A stretch of 11,035 nt of DNA from Comamonadaceae bacterium (GCA_947458415.1 CANGZG010000075.1:1-11035); one strand, 5' to 3'; positions 1 to 7,499 are shown, counted from the stretch's first letter. A program made the numbers and translations. Notes: generated by a model not told the origin, from the letters alone.

Positions 1-1528
1 ACACCGCGTCATCGCCGTTGAACAGCGCACTTTGCACGCCAGTCAACAAACCGTTGTGCCAAAAGCCCCCATCGCCCATGATGGCGAGGGTGCGCCTTTG
101 CATCATGGGTGACACGCCGGCGCGGCTCGCCAGACTCATGCCATAACCCAATATGGAATGCCCGGTCGAAAACGGCTCGAACGTGCCCAAAGCATGGCAA
201 CCGATGTCAGCGGCAATGTGCAAGTCGCCGATGTCTTGCTGCACCAACTTCAACGCAGAGAACACGGGGCGTTCTGGGCAACCGATGCAAAACCCGGGCG
301 GACGCGCGGGCAAGGGTTGCCCTAAGGCTTGGGCGACATCTGCACGTCGTTGTTGCAAATCGCTCAGCCATTGTTGGCTTCTGACGGCGGTCGCTGCTGA
401 CAGGTAGGTGGCGATGAACGGCGACAGTCCACGGGTGATGGCTTCGACGTTGTACTCGCCTGCGCCGGGCAGCATGTCTTTGCCGTGCAATGCAGTGGGG
501 ATGCCTTGTCGACGCAGTTGCGTGGCGATGTCTTGCTCGATGTACTCGGGCTGACCTTCTTCCACCACCATCACCGCCCGCTTGCCTTGGCAAAAGTCAG
601 CGATTTGGTGCGGCACCAGCGGGTAAGTCACATTCAGCACCAACACCGACAGCGCAGTTTCACCATTGACATCGGCCAAGCCCAGCAATTGCAAACTTCG
701 AACCAAGCTGTTGTACAAACCACCTTGCACGATCAAACCCAAATCAGCATGGGGATTGCCGGTGATCCATTCGTTCAAGCCGTGTTGAACGATGTAGTCA
801 CGTGCGGCAGGAATGCGTTCTTCCAATTTGCGCTTTTCTTGTTGGAAGGTGACCGGTGGGTGCGCCAAACGCATGTAGTCGAAGGGGGCGGGCTCAGCCA
901 TCCATGCACGGGTGGACACCGCCGGTGCGCGGTTGGTTTTGGCCACAAAGCTGCCACGCACATGGCAGGCACGGATGCGCAATTCAAGCATGACAGGCAT
1001 GTTCGATGCTTCAGACAAAGCAAACCCATGCGCCACCATGTCCACCATCTTGGCCAAATCCGGACGCGGGTCCAGCAAGCACAAGGTGCTCTTGAGCGCA
1101 TAGGCATGGCTGCGTTCTTGAATCACCGACGCGCCTTCACCGTAGTCTTCGCCGACCACGATCAATGCACCACCCACCACGCCGGGGGAGGACAAATTGG
1201 ACAAGGCATCTGAGGCGACATTGGTGCCCACAATCGATTTCCAAGTCACCGCGCCACGCAATGGGTAGTGGATGCTGGCGCCGAGCATTGCCGCGGCGGA
1301 CGCTTCGTTGGAACAGGCTTCGACATGCACGCCGAGCTCTTGCATCAGCGGCTTGGCTTGCACCATCACATCCAGCAGATGCGACACCGGCGCGCCTTGG
1401 TAACCACCGACATAGGCCACACCCGATTGCAGCAAGGCTTTGGTCACCGCCAAAATGCCTTCGCCATGAAACCATTCGCCATCGCCTAAGCGCAATGACT
1501 GGATTTCTTCCACAAATGAAACTTCCAA
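1..1528 (-). CDS. Indolepyruvate ferredoxin oxidoreductase, alpha-subunit-type protein (N-terminal part, cut by left window edge)
   Basis: The frame stays open for 509 codons and leaves the window, so the C-terminus is unseen. In this family a thiamine-diphosphate enzyme oxidatively decarboxylates aryl-pyruvates, such as indolepyruvate from aromatic amino acids, to acyl-CoA and passes electrons to ferredoxin. Visible are the N-terminal pyrimidine-binding domain (HGEGILAVTK at residues 21-30, GYQGAPVSH at 42-50), then a CxxC in GFCIGCPERPVF (Cys414, Cys417), ADIGCHALG, and the thiamine-diphosphate/Mg motif GDGGFWHN with Asp486 and Asn492. I chose TTG at 1528 because AGGGAG lies 7 bases upstream and the remembered family N-terminus begins just before VSF-like residues. 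The frame is also open upstream to an ATG at 1621, so a start 31 codons earlier is possible. The beta subunit, if adjacent, would be beyond the left edge. The family is clear; the exact substrate is not shown by sequence. Confidence 0.88.
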   Translation of the reverse strand, partial: MEVSFVEEIQSLRLGDGEWFHGEGILAVTKALLQSGVAYVGGYQGAPVSHLLDVMVQAKPLMQELGVHVEACSNEASAAAMLGASIHYPLRGAVTWKSIVGTNVASDALSNLSSPGVVGGALIVVGEDYGEGASVIQERSHAYALKSTLCLLDPRPDLAKMVDMVAHGFALSEASNMPVMLELRIRACHVRGSFVAKTNRAPAVSTRAWMAEPAPFDYMRLAHPPVTFQQEKRKLEERIPAARDYIVQHGLNEWITGNPHADLGLIVQGGLYNSLVRSLQLLGLADVNGETALSVLVLNVTYPLVPHQIADFCQGKRAVMVVEEGQPEYIEQDIATQLRRQGIPTALHGKDMLPGAGEYNVEAITRGLSPFIATYLSAATAVRSQQWLSDLQQRRADVAQALGQPLPARPPGFCIGCPERPVFSALKLVQQDIGDLHIAADIGCHALGTFEPFSTGHSILGYGMSLASRAGVSPMMQRRTLAIMGDGGFWHNGLLTGVQSALFNGDDAV

Positions 1529-1535
1529 ACCGATA

Positions 1536-1541
1536 CTCCCT
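1536..1541 (-). promoter_or_regulatory. Ribosome binding site that decides the TTG start
   Basis: On the minus strand AGGGAG lies 7 bases before TTG at 1528-1526. This is the best Shine-Dalgarno match near the beginning of the oxidoreductase frame. The competing upstream ATG (1621-1619) has only a weak GGTGA-like sequence before it. Confidence 0.55.
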
Positions 1542-1619
1542 GTGAAAACCTGCGCATGCGGTGGGCGTGGCTGGCAAGAGCCATCATAGAAGACCCAAGC
1601 TGCATGGTAGATTTGCGTC

Positions 1620-2693
1620 ATGCATTCACCGACCCTGACCGCTTCGCCCCGTTTGACTTCTTTGGCCCATGGTGGAGGTTGCGGTTGCAAGATCGCCCCA
1701 GGCGTGTTGCGCGACATTCTGAGCAACATGAAAGGCTTTGCATTGCCACCCGCTTTGCTGGTGGGTATCGACACTTCTGACGATGCGGCAGTGTATTTGT
1801 TGAACGACCAGCAAGCCTTGATCGCCACCACCGACTTTTTCATGCCGATCGTGGATGACCCGTTTGACTTTGGTCGGATTGCCGCGACCAATGCCATCAG
1901 TGACGTGTATGCCATGGGAGGCGCACCTGTGTTTGCGTTGGCCTTGGTCGGCATGCCAGTCAATGTGTTGAGCACTGACACGATCGGACAGATCTTGGCC
2001 GGCGGCCAAAGCGTGTGCCAGGCCGCAGGCATCCCGATCGCGGGCGGACACAGCATCGATTCGGTGGAGCCGATTTACGGTTTGGTGGTGCTGGGCCTGG
2101 CCCACCCCAGTCGCATCAAACGCAATGCATCGGCCCAAGCGGGCGATCTGTTGGTACTGGGCAAACCCTTGGGGGTGGGCATCTTGTCTGCGGCGTTGAA
2201 AAAAGAACAGTTGTCCACGCAGGGCTATGCGCAAATGATCGCCTGCACCACCCGGCTCAACACCCCTGGACCGGAACTGGCGGCTTTGGACGGGGTGCAT
2301 GCCATGACCGATGTCACCGGCTTTGGTTTGGCCGGTCATGCGCTGGAAATCGCACGTGGCTCAGGTGTGGATGTGCATATCGATTGGTCTCAGGTGCCAT
2401 GGCTTGACGGTGTGCGCGGGTTGGCCGAGCAAGGCCATGTCACCGGGGCCTCGGGGCGCAATTGGCAGGGTTATGGTGCAGATGTTCAATTGCCCGCCAG
2501 CGGTTTTGACGCGATTGACCAGGCGTTATTGAGTGACCCGCAAACCAGTGGCGGCTTGTTGGTCAGTTGCAGTCCTGATGCAGTGAAAGAGGTGATGGCG
2601 GTGTTTGTCAAACACGGTTTTGCGCAGGCAGCGGTGGTGGGATCTGTTTCGTCGCAATCTGGCGCAAAAGCTGCATTAAGGGTTCAGCGTTGA
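1620..2693 (+). CDS. selD: Selenide, water dikinase (selenophosphate synthetase)
   Basis: SelD makes selenophosphate from selenide and ATP in the cytoplasm. Selenophosphate is the selenium donor for selenocysteine synthesis and for 2-selenouridine in tRNA. The protein is 357 residues, against about 347 in E. coli. The glycine-rich N-terminal motif HGGGCGCK holds Cys21 and Lys24, matching the catalytic E. coli Cys17 and Lys20; it is cysteine here, not selenocysteine. Metal/ATP aspartates are visible in SDDAAVY (54-55), TTDFF (Asp72), NAISDVYAMGG (Asp95) and TDVTGFGLAGH (Asp231). GGHSIDS (142-148) and SDPQTSGG (305-312) complete the family pattern. ATG 1620 is the first start after an in-frame TAG at 1608-1610, but no good ribosome binding site precedes it. 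No selA, selB or mnmH is in the window, so the selenium use cannot be assigned. It is divergent from the oxidoreductase gene and converges on the aldolase-family gene, with 7 bases between stops. Confidence 0.96.
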   Translation: MHSPTLTASPRLTSLAHGGGCGCKIAPGVLRDILSNMKGFALPPALLVGIDTSDDAAVYLLNDQQALIATTDFFMPIVDDPFDFGRIAATNAISDVYAMGGAPVFALALVGMPVNVLSTDTIGQILAGGQSVCQAAGIPIAGGHSIDSVEPIYGLVVLGLAHPSRIKRNASAQAGDLLVLGKPLGVGILSAALKKEQLSTQGYAQMIACTTRLNTPGPELAALDGVHAMTDVTGFGLAGHALEIARGSGVDVHIDWSQVPWLDGVRGLAEQGHVTGASGRNWQGYGADVQLPASGFDAIDQALLSDPQTSGGLLVSCSPDAVKEVMAVFVKHGFAQAAVVGSVSSQSGAKAALRVQR

Positions 2694-2700
2694 GAAGCGC

Positions 2701-3468
2701 TCAATCCGCATAACCGGGATTGACCCGGTCCAATACCCGCATCATGGCTTCGAAATACAAGCGTTCGCGCTCTGCGATGGGGTGACGGTCGTTCGGTGAG
2801 CGCTGCAGCACCTCCGCAATCACTTCATCGCTCATGACTTCCAGCGGCTCACCCGTGCCCATGGCCAGCACTTGGGTTTGGCACGCTTTTTCCAGTTTGT
2901 ACAAGCGGCGATAGGCCTGCGCCACGGTTTGACCCACGGTGATCACGCCATGGTTTTTCAAAAACATCGCGTGTTTGTCACCCAGCATGGCCGCCAAGCG
3001 CTCGCCTTCGGCCATGGTTTTGGCCAACCCTTGGTAATGGTCGTCGTAAGCAATGCGGCCATGAAAAAACGCCGCGGTCTGGCTGGCCGCCAACAAACGG
3101 TTGTGTTGGAGCATGTTCAACGCCGTCGCCCAAGGTTGATGGGTATGCAACACCACTTTGGCGCCAGTGATGCGGTGCAGTGGCGCGTGAATGCATTGGG
3201 CCGAGAGTTCGACCACGCCATGGCCCTCGAGGGTTTCTCCGGCGTCATTGAACACAACCATGTCGCTGGCACGCGCTTCTGACCAATGCAAACCGTAGGG
3301 CAACAACAGGTACTGGTCGGTACGCCCCGGCACGACCATGGTGAAGTGGTTGTCGATGCCTTCCTCGAGCCCGTCCAGCACCGCGAGTCGCAGTGCGGCG
3401 GCCAGATGCACTTTGGCTTGCCAAATGGGGTCTGTTGCAGCGGAGGTGGGCAGGGTGTGAACTGACAT
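2701..3468 (-). CDS. Class II aldolase/adducin family protein
   Basis: This 255-residue protein has the fold of fuculose-phosphate and ribulose-phosphate aldolases/epimerases, which use a divalent metal. The metal-binding histidines are visible: HTH at 108-110 within VVLHTHQPWATALN, and His173 in LKNHGV. An adducin-like pattern with His94 fourteen residues before the first metal His is also present. By ungapped alignment from memory with E. coli FucA, the position of the catalytic Glu73 is Ser89, so a sugar-phosphate aldolase reaction should not be assumed. Several adducin-type relatives also lack that Glu. There is no signal peptide, so it is probably cytoplasmic. ATG 3468 is preceded by GAGG at a workable distance. 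The gene stands alone, and its stop lies 7 bases from the end of selD on the opposite strand. The substrate is unknown. Confidence 0.88.
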   Translation of the reverse strand: MSVHTLPTSAATDPIWQAKVHLAAALRLAVLDGLEEGIDNHFTMVVPGRTDQYLLLPYGLHWSEARASDMVVFNDAGETLEGHGVVELSAQCIHAPLHRITGAKVVLHTHQPWATALNMLQHNRLLAASQTAAFFHGRIAYDDHYQGLAKTMAEGERLAAMLGDKHAMFLKNHGVITVGQTVAQAYRRLYKLEKACQTQVLAMGTGEPLEVMSDEVIAEVLQRSPNDRHPIAERERLYFEAMMRVLDRVNPGYAD

Positions 3469-3540
3469 GGGCGTCCCTCAGTTAGTGCCAAACAAAAGGG
3501 AAAGAATAACTGAATCAGACAGCAAGGCCATGGCGGGCGT

Positions 3541-3556
3541 AATCTCAAACGAGATT
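3541..3556. repeat. Short perfect inverted repeat upstream of the aldolase-family gene
   Basis: AATCTC and GAGATT form a perfect 6-base dyad around the spacer AAAC, about 73 bases upstream of the aldolase-family start. It has the size of a half-site pair for a transcription regulator. With only 6 bases per arm it could be chance, and no confident promoter was found around it. The rest of 3469-3615 holds no gene that I can support. Confidence 0.3.
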
Positions 3557-3615
3557 TGGGCCGCAATCACTGCTGTCACCCTCTGATCCGGGCCCGACGA
3601 TTGCATCAACCCATG

Positions 3616-3642
3616 AAAAAGCCACGCATTGCGTGGCTTTTT
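3616..3642 (-). terminator. Rho-independent terminator of the barrel protein gene, potentially bidirectional
   Basis: The sequence has arms AAAAAGCCACGC and GCGTGGCTTTTT, perfectly complementary over 12 bases around the 3-base loop ATT. Read on the minus strand, a seven-pair GC-rich stem is followed by five T residues, 17 bases after the stop of the beta-barrel gene. The A-run on the other side makes it symmetric, so it could also stop plus-strand transcription. Confidence 0.9.
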
Positions 3643-3658
3643 GCGATACGGTGAAAGC

Positions 3659-4231
3659 TCAGAACTTGAACACCACGCCAACGCCACCCACGATCGCAGA
3701 GGGTGTAACGTCAATTCCACTTGAAGTCAATTTTTTGTAGTTCACTTGCTTGATCTCGGTTTCCAAAAACGTGGTTTTGTTAATTTCTGTGCGTAAGCCT
3801 GCGCCGTAGCTGAAACCAGAAATAGATTCTTCTTCTGAATTGGCGGTCAATTTACCTGCTTCGTAAGCAAGCTTTACAAAAGCCAAGGTTGAATCATTCA
3901 GCTTTAAGCCCGGCGCCACAGACAAAGACCAAGAGTTTTTGATTTTTACGCTTTCACCCATCACCTTTCCCGCTTCTGATTCTGTGGCGCTGAAATCTAG
4001 GCCTAAAAGAACCACGGCATCATTGCTCATATCAAACCCATAGCCGCCACGCAATTTGAATCCCGGCGATTGCCCTCCTAAAGTCGTGTCCTCGTTTAAG
4101 GCGTGTATGGTGTTCGTTACCCCATTCATGGTGACACTGACCCCAGCCTCTGGCCCTGCAAAATTGGCTGCCATGGAAGCCGTAGATACCAGCGCCAAGC
4201 CCAGCAGGGACGTTTTGAGTAAAGCTTTCAT
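3659..4231 (-). CDS. Small outer-membrane beta-barrel protein with signal peptide
   Basis: This 190-residue protein has a clear Sec signal peptide: MKALLKTS, a hydrophobic stretch, and ASMA with likely cleavage after residue 21 before ANFAGPE. The mature part has alternating polar/hydrophobic strands such as FKLRGGYGFDM, AVVLLGLDF, WSLSVAPGLKL and TLAFVKLAYEAGKL. It ends in VGVVFKF with a terminal Phe, the usual insertion signal for the outer-membrane assembly machinery. Size and strand pattern suggest an eight-stranded OmpA/opacity/OmpW-like barrel, but I cannot name the family or cargo. Base composition is unlike the neighbours: by hand count 3721-3780 has 21 G+C of 60, and the upstream stretch 4261-4320 has 10 of 60. 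It has its own promoter and terminator, so it is a monocistronic unit. Its ribosome binding site AAAGGA lies 9 bases before ATG 4231, inside an inverted repeat. Confidence 0.82.
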   Translation of the reverse strand: MKALLKTSLLGLALVSTASMAANFAGPEAGVSVTMNGVTNTIHALNEDTTLGGQSPGFKLRGGYGFDMSNDAVVLLGLDFSATESEAGKVMGESVKIKNSWSLSVAPGLKLNDSTLAFVKLAYEAGKLTANSEEESISGFSYGAGLRTEINKTTFLETEIKQVNYKKLTSSGIDVTPSAIVGGVGVVFKF

Positions 4232-4238
4232 ATGGATG

Positions 4239-4258
4239 TTTCCTTTGGTTAAAGGAAA
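4239..4258 (-). promoter_or_regulatory. Leader hairpin that would sequester the ribosome binding site of the barrel gene
   Basis: TTTCCTTT and AAAGGAAA are perfectly complementary over 8 bases around a 4-base loop. On the minus-strand transcript the 3' arm contains the Shine-Dalgarno AAAGGA, placed 9 bases before the start codon. Folding would therefore hide the ribosome binding site behind a weak, mostly A-U stem. This suggests translational control, possibly temperature-sensitive, or else a DNA dyad bound by a regulator. The structure is read from sequence only. Confidence 0.5.
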
Positions 4259-4285
4259 ACATTTTTATGGATAAAAACTTCATTT

Positions 4286-4313
4286 ATTATATTTAAAGTA
4301 TCAAAAAAAGCAA
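4286..4313 (-). promoter_or_regulatory. Sigma-70-like promoter of the barrel protein gene
   Basis: On the minus strand a perfect -10 element TATAAT (4291-4286) follows TTGCTT (4313-4308), with a 16-base spacer, in a very AT-rich stretch. The -35 matches the consensus at only 3 of 6 positions. Transcription would start near 4279 and give a leader of roughly 48 bases that includes the hairpin at 4239-4258. Confidence 0.6.
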
Positions 4314-4364
4314 TAAATGCCGATGATAAAGCGGTGAAATTGATTAAAACCACAAATTGGCGGC

Positions 4365-6464
4365 CTAAGCCTTGTGCGCTGCCTTGTCCGCCAACGCTTT
4401 TTCCGCTTCCACTTTCAGCGCAAATTCGGCTCGCAGCGCGCGCAATTTTTCGCGTGGGTCTTCTTTGGTGGTGGCGACGTCCAGAGCCATTTCAGCAATG
4501 AAGCGACTCGGCATGGCATTCACCATCTCGCGCCCCTTTTTGCGGCGCTTGCTCCAACTGACCAACAGGCTGCGTTGTGCACGCGTGATGCCGACATACA
4601 TCAAGCGCCGTTCTTCTTGAATACGGGTCAGGTTGAGCGCGTCTTGTTGGGAACTGACACCGTCTTCTTCGGGCTTGAAAGGCAACAAACCTTCATTCAC
4701 ACCTGCCAACATGACATGCGGCCACTCCAGCCCTTTGGCCGCATGCAAGGTCGAAAGTGTCACCACGTCTTGTTCATTCTCACGGTCACTCAAGGCGGAC
4801 AACAAGGCGATGGTTTGGGCCACTTCCAGCAAGGATTTGGCTTCGCTCACCAGACTCACACCCGCGGCATCGTCGACTTCGCCGCCGCAACGCTTGGCCA
4901 TCCAGTCGACAAAATCCAACACGTTGGTCCAGCGTGCGGCGGCCAATTTGTCGCTGTCTTCGTTGTCATACAAATGCTTTTCGTACTGGATGTCTTTGAG
5001 CCATTGCAGCAACAGGGCCAACGCCGCTTCACTGCCTTGTGTGTGGCGAGCACGGAATTGCAAATCGTTGATCTCGTTGCCAAAAGCCTGCAAGCTGTCG
5101 ACCGCACGTGGCGGCAACACGCTGATCAGTGAATGACTGAACACCGCTTCAAACAAACTGATTCGGTATTGGCTGGCAAATTCGCCGAGTTTTTGCAAAG
5201 TGGTGTGGCCGATGCCACGCTTGGGGGTGGTGACGCAGCGCAAAAAAGCCGGGTCGTCATCGTTGTTGACCCACAAGCGCAGCCAAGCGCACAAATCGCG
5301 AATTTCAGCGCGGTCAAAAAAACTCTGTCCACCCGACACCTTGTACGGTATGGCGGCTTTGCGAAACGCTTGCTCAAGCACACGAGATTGGTGGTTGGCG
5401 CGGTAGAGCACCGCAAAATGTTTCCAATCACGCCATTGACCCAGGCCCACGCCCGTGTCGGTGCCGGCGCGCAAGCTTTGGATGCGCAACACGATGCGCT
5501 CGGCTTCGTGTTCTTCGTTGTCGGCGTCTGACACGCGAACCGGTTCGCCAGGGCCCCATTCAGAAAACAAGGTTTTGGGAAACAGTTTGGGGTTGGGGCC
5601 GATGACGTTGTTCGCCGCTTGAAGAATGGCGCCGGTTGAGCGGTAGTTTTGCTCGAGCTTGACAAGCTTCAGCGCAGGGAAGTCCACGGGCAGCTTTTGC
5701 AAATTGTCCAAGGTGGCGCCGCGCCAACCGTAAATGGATTGGTCATCGTCACCCACTGCTGTGAAGCGTGCGCGTTCACCGACCAGCAACTTGAGCATCT
5801 CGTATTGCGTGGCGCTGGTGTCTTGGTATTCGTCAACCAACACATGCCCCATTTGCTGCTGCCAGGCTTCGCATACGTCGGCATGCTGTTGCAACAGTTT
5901 GAGCGGCAGGCCGATCAGGTCATCGAAGTCCACACTTTGGTATGCCGAGAGTCTTTCTTCATAACGCGCCATGATGCGCGCCGTGATGCGCTCGTTGTCG
6001 CTCTGGGCTTGGGCCTCGGCCATGGCGGCGTTCAGGCCTTGGTTTTTCCACAAACTGATGGCCCACTGCCATTTGCGCGCGGTGGCCAAGTCCGAGCTGC
6101 CGCCTGCATCTTTCAAGATAGAAGTGACGTCATCGGTGTCGAGGATGCTGAAATTTTTCTTCAGACCCAGCACCTCACCGTTTTGACGCAGCATGCGCAC
6201 GCCCAAAGCGTGAAACGTACAGATCAACACCTTTTGTGCAGATTTGCCGACCAGTTGCTTGGCGCGTTCGCGCATTTCAGCAGCGGCCTTGTTGGTGAAC
6301 GTGATGGCCGCGATCCGCTCGGGCGCCAGACCGAGTTGGATCAAATGCGCAATTTTGTGGGTGATCACCCGTGTTTTGCCTGAGCCCGCCCCGGCCAGCA
6401 CCAGACAAGGGCCTTGGACATGGTGTACCGCTTCGAGTTGAGGGAGGTTCAGGGGCGCAGACAT
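4365..6464 (-). CDS. rep: ATP-dependent DNA helicase Rep (UvrD/Rep, superfamily 1A)
   Basis: Rep is a 3'-to-5' DNA translocase/helicase that clears proteins ahead of forks and helps restart them. The protein is 699 residues from the chosen start, against 673 in E. coli Rep. All superfamily 1 motifs are visible: Q-motif Gln9 in LNLPQLEAV, Walker A AGAGSGKT (24-31, Lys30), TFTNKAAAEM (55-64), DEYQD (211-215), GDDDQSIYGWRGA (238-250), NYRST (273-277), TLSTLHAAKGLEW (569-581) and YVGITRA (623-629). The opening LNLPQLEAV followed by GPCLVLAGAGSGKT is closer to Rep than to UvrD. The frame is open to an ATG at 6551, but that would add 29 residues with a hydrophobic stretch and cross into the divergent permease gene. 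ATG 6464 fits the family, although no strong ribosome binding site precedes it. The C-terminal tail is rich in Lys and Glu. The stop is TAG at 4367-4365. Confidence 0.93.
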   Translation of the reverse strand: MSAPLNLPQLEAVHHVQGPCLVLAGAGSGKTRVITHKIAHLIQLGLAPERIAAITFTNKAAAEMRERAKQLVGKSAQKVLICTFHALGVRMLRQNGEVLGLKKNFSILDTDDVTSILKDAGGSSDLATARKWQWAISLWKNQGLNAAMAEAQAQSDNERITARIMARYEERLSAYQSVDFDDLIGLPLKLLQQHADVCEAWQQQMGHVLVDEYQDTSATQYEMLKLLVGERARFTAVGDDDQSIYGWRGATLDNLQKLPVDFPALKLVKLEQNYRSTGAILQAANNVIGPNPKLFPKTLFSEWGPGEPVRVSDADNEEHEAERIVLRIQSLRAGTDTGVGLGQWRDWKHFAVLYRANHQSRVLEQAFRKAAIPYKVSGGQSFFDRAEIRDLCAWLRLWVNNDDDPAFLRCVTTPKRGIGHTTLQKLGEFASQYRISLFEAVFSHSLISVLPPRAVDSLQAFGNEINDLQFRARHTQGSEAALALLLQWLKDIQYEKHLYDNEDSDKLAAARWTNVLDFVDWMAKRCGGEVDDAAGVSLVSEAKSLLEVAQTIALLSALSDRENEQDVVTLSTLHAAKGLEWPHVMLAGVNEGLLPFKPEEDGVSSQQDALNLTRIQEERRLMYVGITRAQRSLLVSWSKRRKKGREMVNAMPSRFIAEMALDVATTKEDPREKLRALRAEFALKVEAEKALADKAAHKA

Positions 6465-6528
6465 GCAGGCGACAAGTGAGAGACAGAAACAGGCAAAGCC
6501 AGTCATCATAGCGATGACAATCTCGGGC
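6465..6528. promoter_or_regulatory. Short divergent intergenic region between rep and the permease gene
   Basis: These 64 bases must carry the start signals for both genes if the start choices are right. On the minus strand a TATGAT resembles a -10 element, but no convincing -35 stands upstream of it. No clear promoter was found for the plus-strand gene. Both genes also lack a strong Shine-Dalgarno sequence. Confidence 0.35.
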
Positions 6529-7497
6529 ATGCTCCATATCTTGTCGGTCACGTTTCCGTTTTTTGCATTGGTCTTGGCCGGTTATGTCGCGGCGCGTCGA
6601 GGTTGGATGCCGTTGGCAGCCATCCCAGGCTTGAACGCGTTCGTGTTGTATTTCGCGCTGCCGTGCATGTTGTTTCGATTTGGTTCGAGCACACCGATGA
6701 CGCAATTGTTTGACCCTGTGGTGGCACTCTTGTACAGCGTGTGTGCGTTGGGCATGTTGGCGTTGGGCATGGGTCTGCTGCGCAGGCGCCAATTGAGTTG
6801 GAACGATTCGGCGTTTGGCACCATGGCGGTGGCATTTCCCAACACGGGTTACATGGGCTTGCCGTTGTTGCTCAATTTGCTCGGCCCATCGGCGGTGGGC
6901 ACGGCCATCGTCACGATATTGGTCGATGTGTTCTTCACCAGTTCGGTGTGCATCGCCATGTCACGCATGGACCATGCGCAAGACCATGGCGTTCGAAGTG
7001 CTGGATGGCAAGCACTCAAGAGCGTGGTCAGCATCCCTTTGACATGGGCGATTGGTTTGGGCGCCTTGTTTTCTGCGAATGCCTGGGCATTGCCATCGAT
7101 GCTGTCGCAAACGGTCGACTTGATGGCCGCAGCGGCGCCCCCCGTCGCCTTGTTCACCATCGGTGCTGTGTTGGTGCGCCCCGCTCAAACAGCTTCGGCG
7201 ACCGGTTGGCAATGGCGTCAAGGTGGGCTCGAACTGATGATGACGCTGACCAAATTGCTGGTGCATCCCGTGTTAGCGGGTGTGGTGGGGTGGTTGTTGC
7301 AGCAAGCAGGCTTGCCTTTGTCTGAGGGCGCGTTGATGGCGGTGGTGTTGGTGGCTGCCTTGCCCAGTGCCAGCAACAGCGCATTGCTGGCTGAACGCTT
7401 TGCGGCCGACAGTGGGCGCATCACCCGGGTGATATTGCTGACCACCGTGTTGGCTTTTCCCAGTTTTTCCGCTTGGGTGGCTTTTTTCAAAACCTGA
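6529..7497 (+). CDS. AEC-family permease (auxin efflux carrier-like transporter)
   Basis: This is an inner-membrane protein of 322 residues. Members of this family export or import small organic anions; in bacteria, malonate and other carboxylates are known cargos. Here the substrate is unknown. About ten hydrophobic segments are visible. The first begins at residue 3 (ILSVTFPFFALVLAGYVAARRGW) and the last is VILLTTVLAFPSFSAWVAFF. Family hallmarks are the AFPNTGYMGLPL segment (102-113) in the first half and ALPSASNSALLAERF (277-291) in the second, the matching breaks of the two inverted repeats. An in-frame ATG at 6463 would add 22 residues overlapping the start of rep. ATG 6529 gives the usual family N-terminus, so I chose it. 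It is divergent from rep and ends 2 bases before the priA stop on the other strand. Confidence 0.87.
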   Translation: MLHILSVTFPFFALVLAGYVAARRGWMPLAAIPGLNAFVLYFALPCMLFRFGSSTPMTQLFDPVVALLYSVCALGMLALGMGLLRRRQLSWNDSAFGTMAVAFPNTGYMGLPLLLNLLGPSAVGTAIVTILVDVFFTSSVCIAMSRMDHAQDHGVRSAGWQALKSVVSIPLTWAIGLGALFSANAWALPSMLSQTVDLMAAAAPPVALFTIGAVLVRPAQTASATGWQWRQGGLELMMTLTKLLVHPVLAGVVGWLLQQAGLPLSEGALMAVVLVAALPSASNSALLAERFAADSGRITRVILLTTVLAFPSFSAWVAFFKT

Positions 7498-7499
7498 AT

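Noticed and set aside
485..1213. Plus-strand open frame of 242 codons opposite the oxidoreductase gene
   Set aside because: It lies entirely antisense to the oxidoreductase frame, which carries clear thiamine-diphosphate and CxxC motifs. Its translation is His- and Gln-rich with no domain pattern, typical of a shadow frame.
2690..2729. Possible terminator between selD and the aldolase-family gene
   Set aside because: TTGAG/CTCAA spans both stop codons and ACCGGG/CCCGGT follows, but the stems are only 5 and 6 bases and neither has a T-run on either strand.
3478..3720. Minus-strand open frame of 80 codons between the aldolase-family and barrel genes
   Set aside because: It begins inside the barrel gene in another frame and reads straight through the strong terminator at 3616-3642, with no plausible ribosome binding site or protein features.
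6465..6551. N-terminal extension of Rep to an ATG at 6551, giving a hydrophobic leader
   Set aside because: The extension overlaps the divergent permease start and is not in keeping with the Rep family, whose conserved sequence begins a few residues after ATG 6464.
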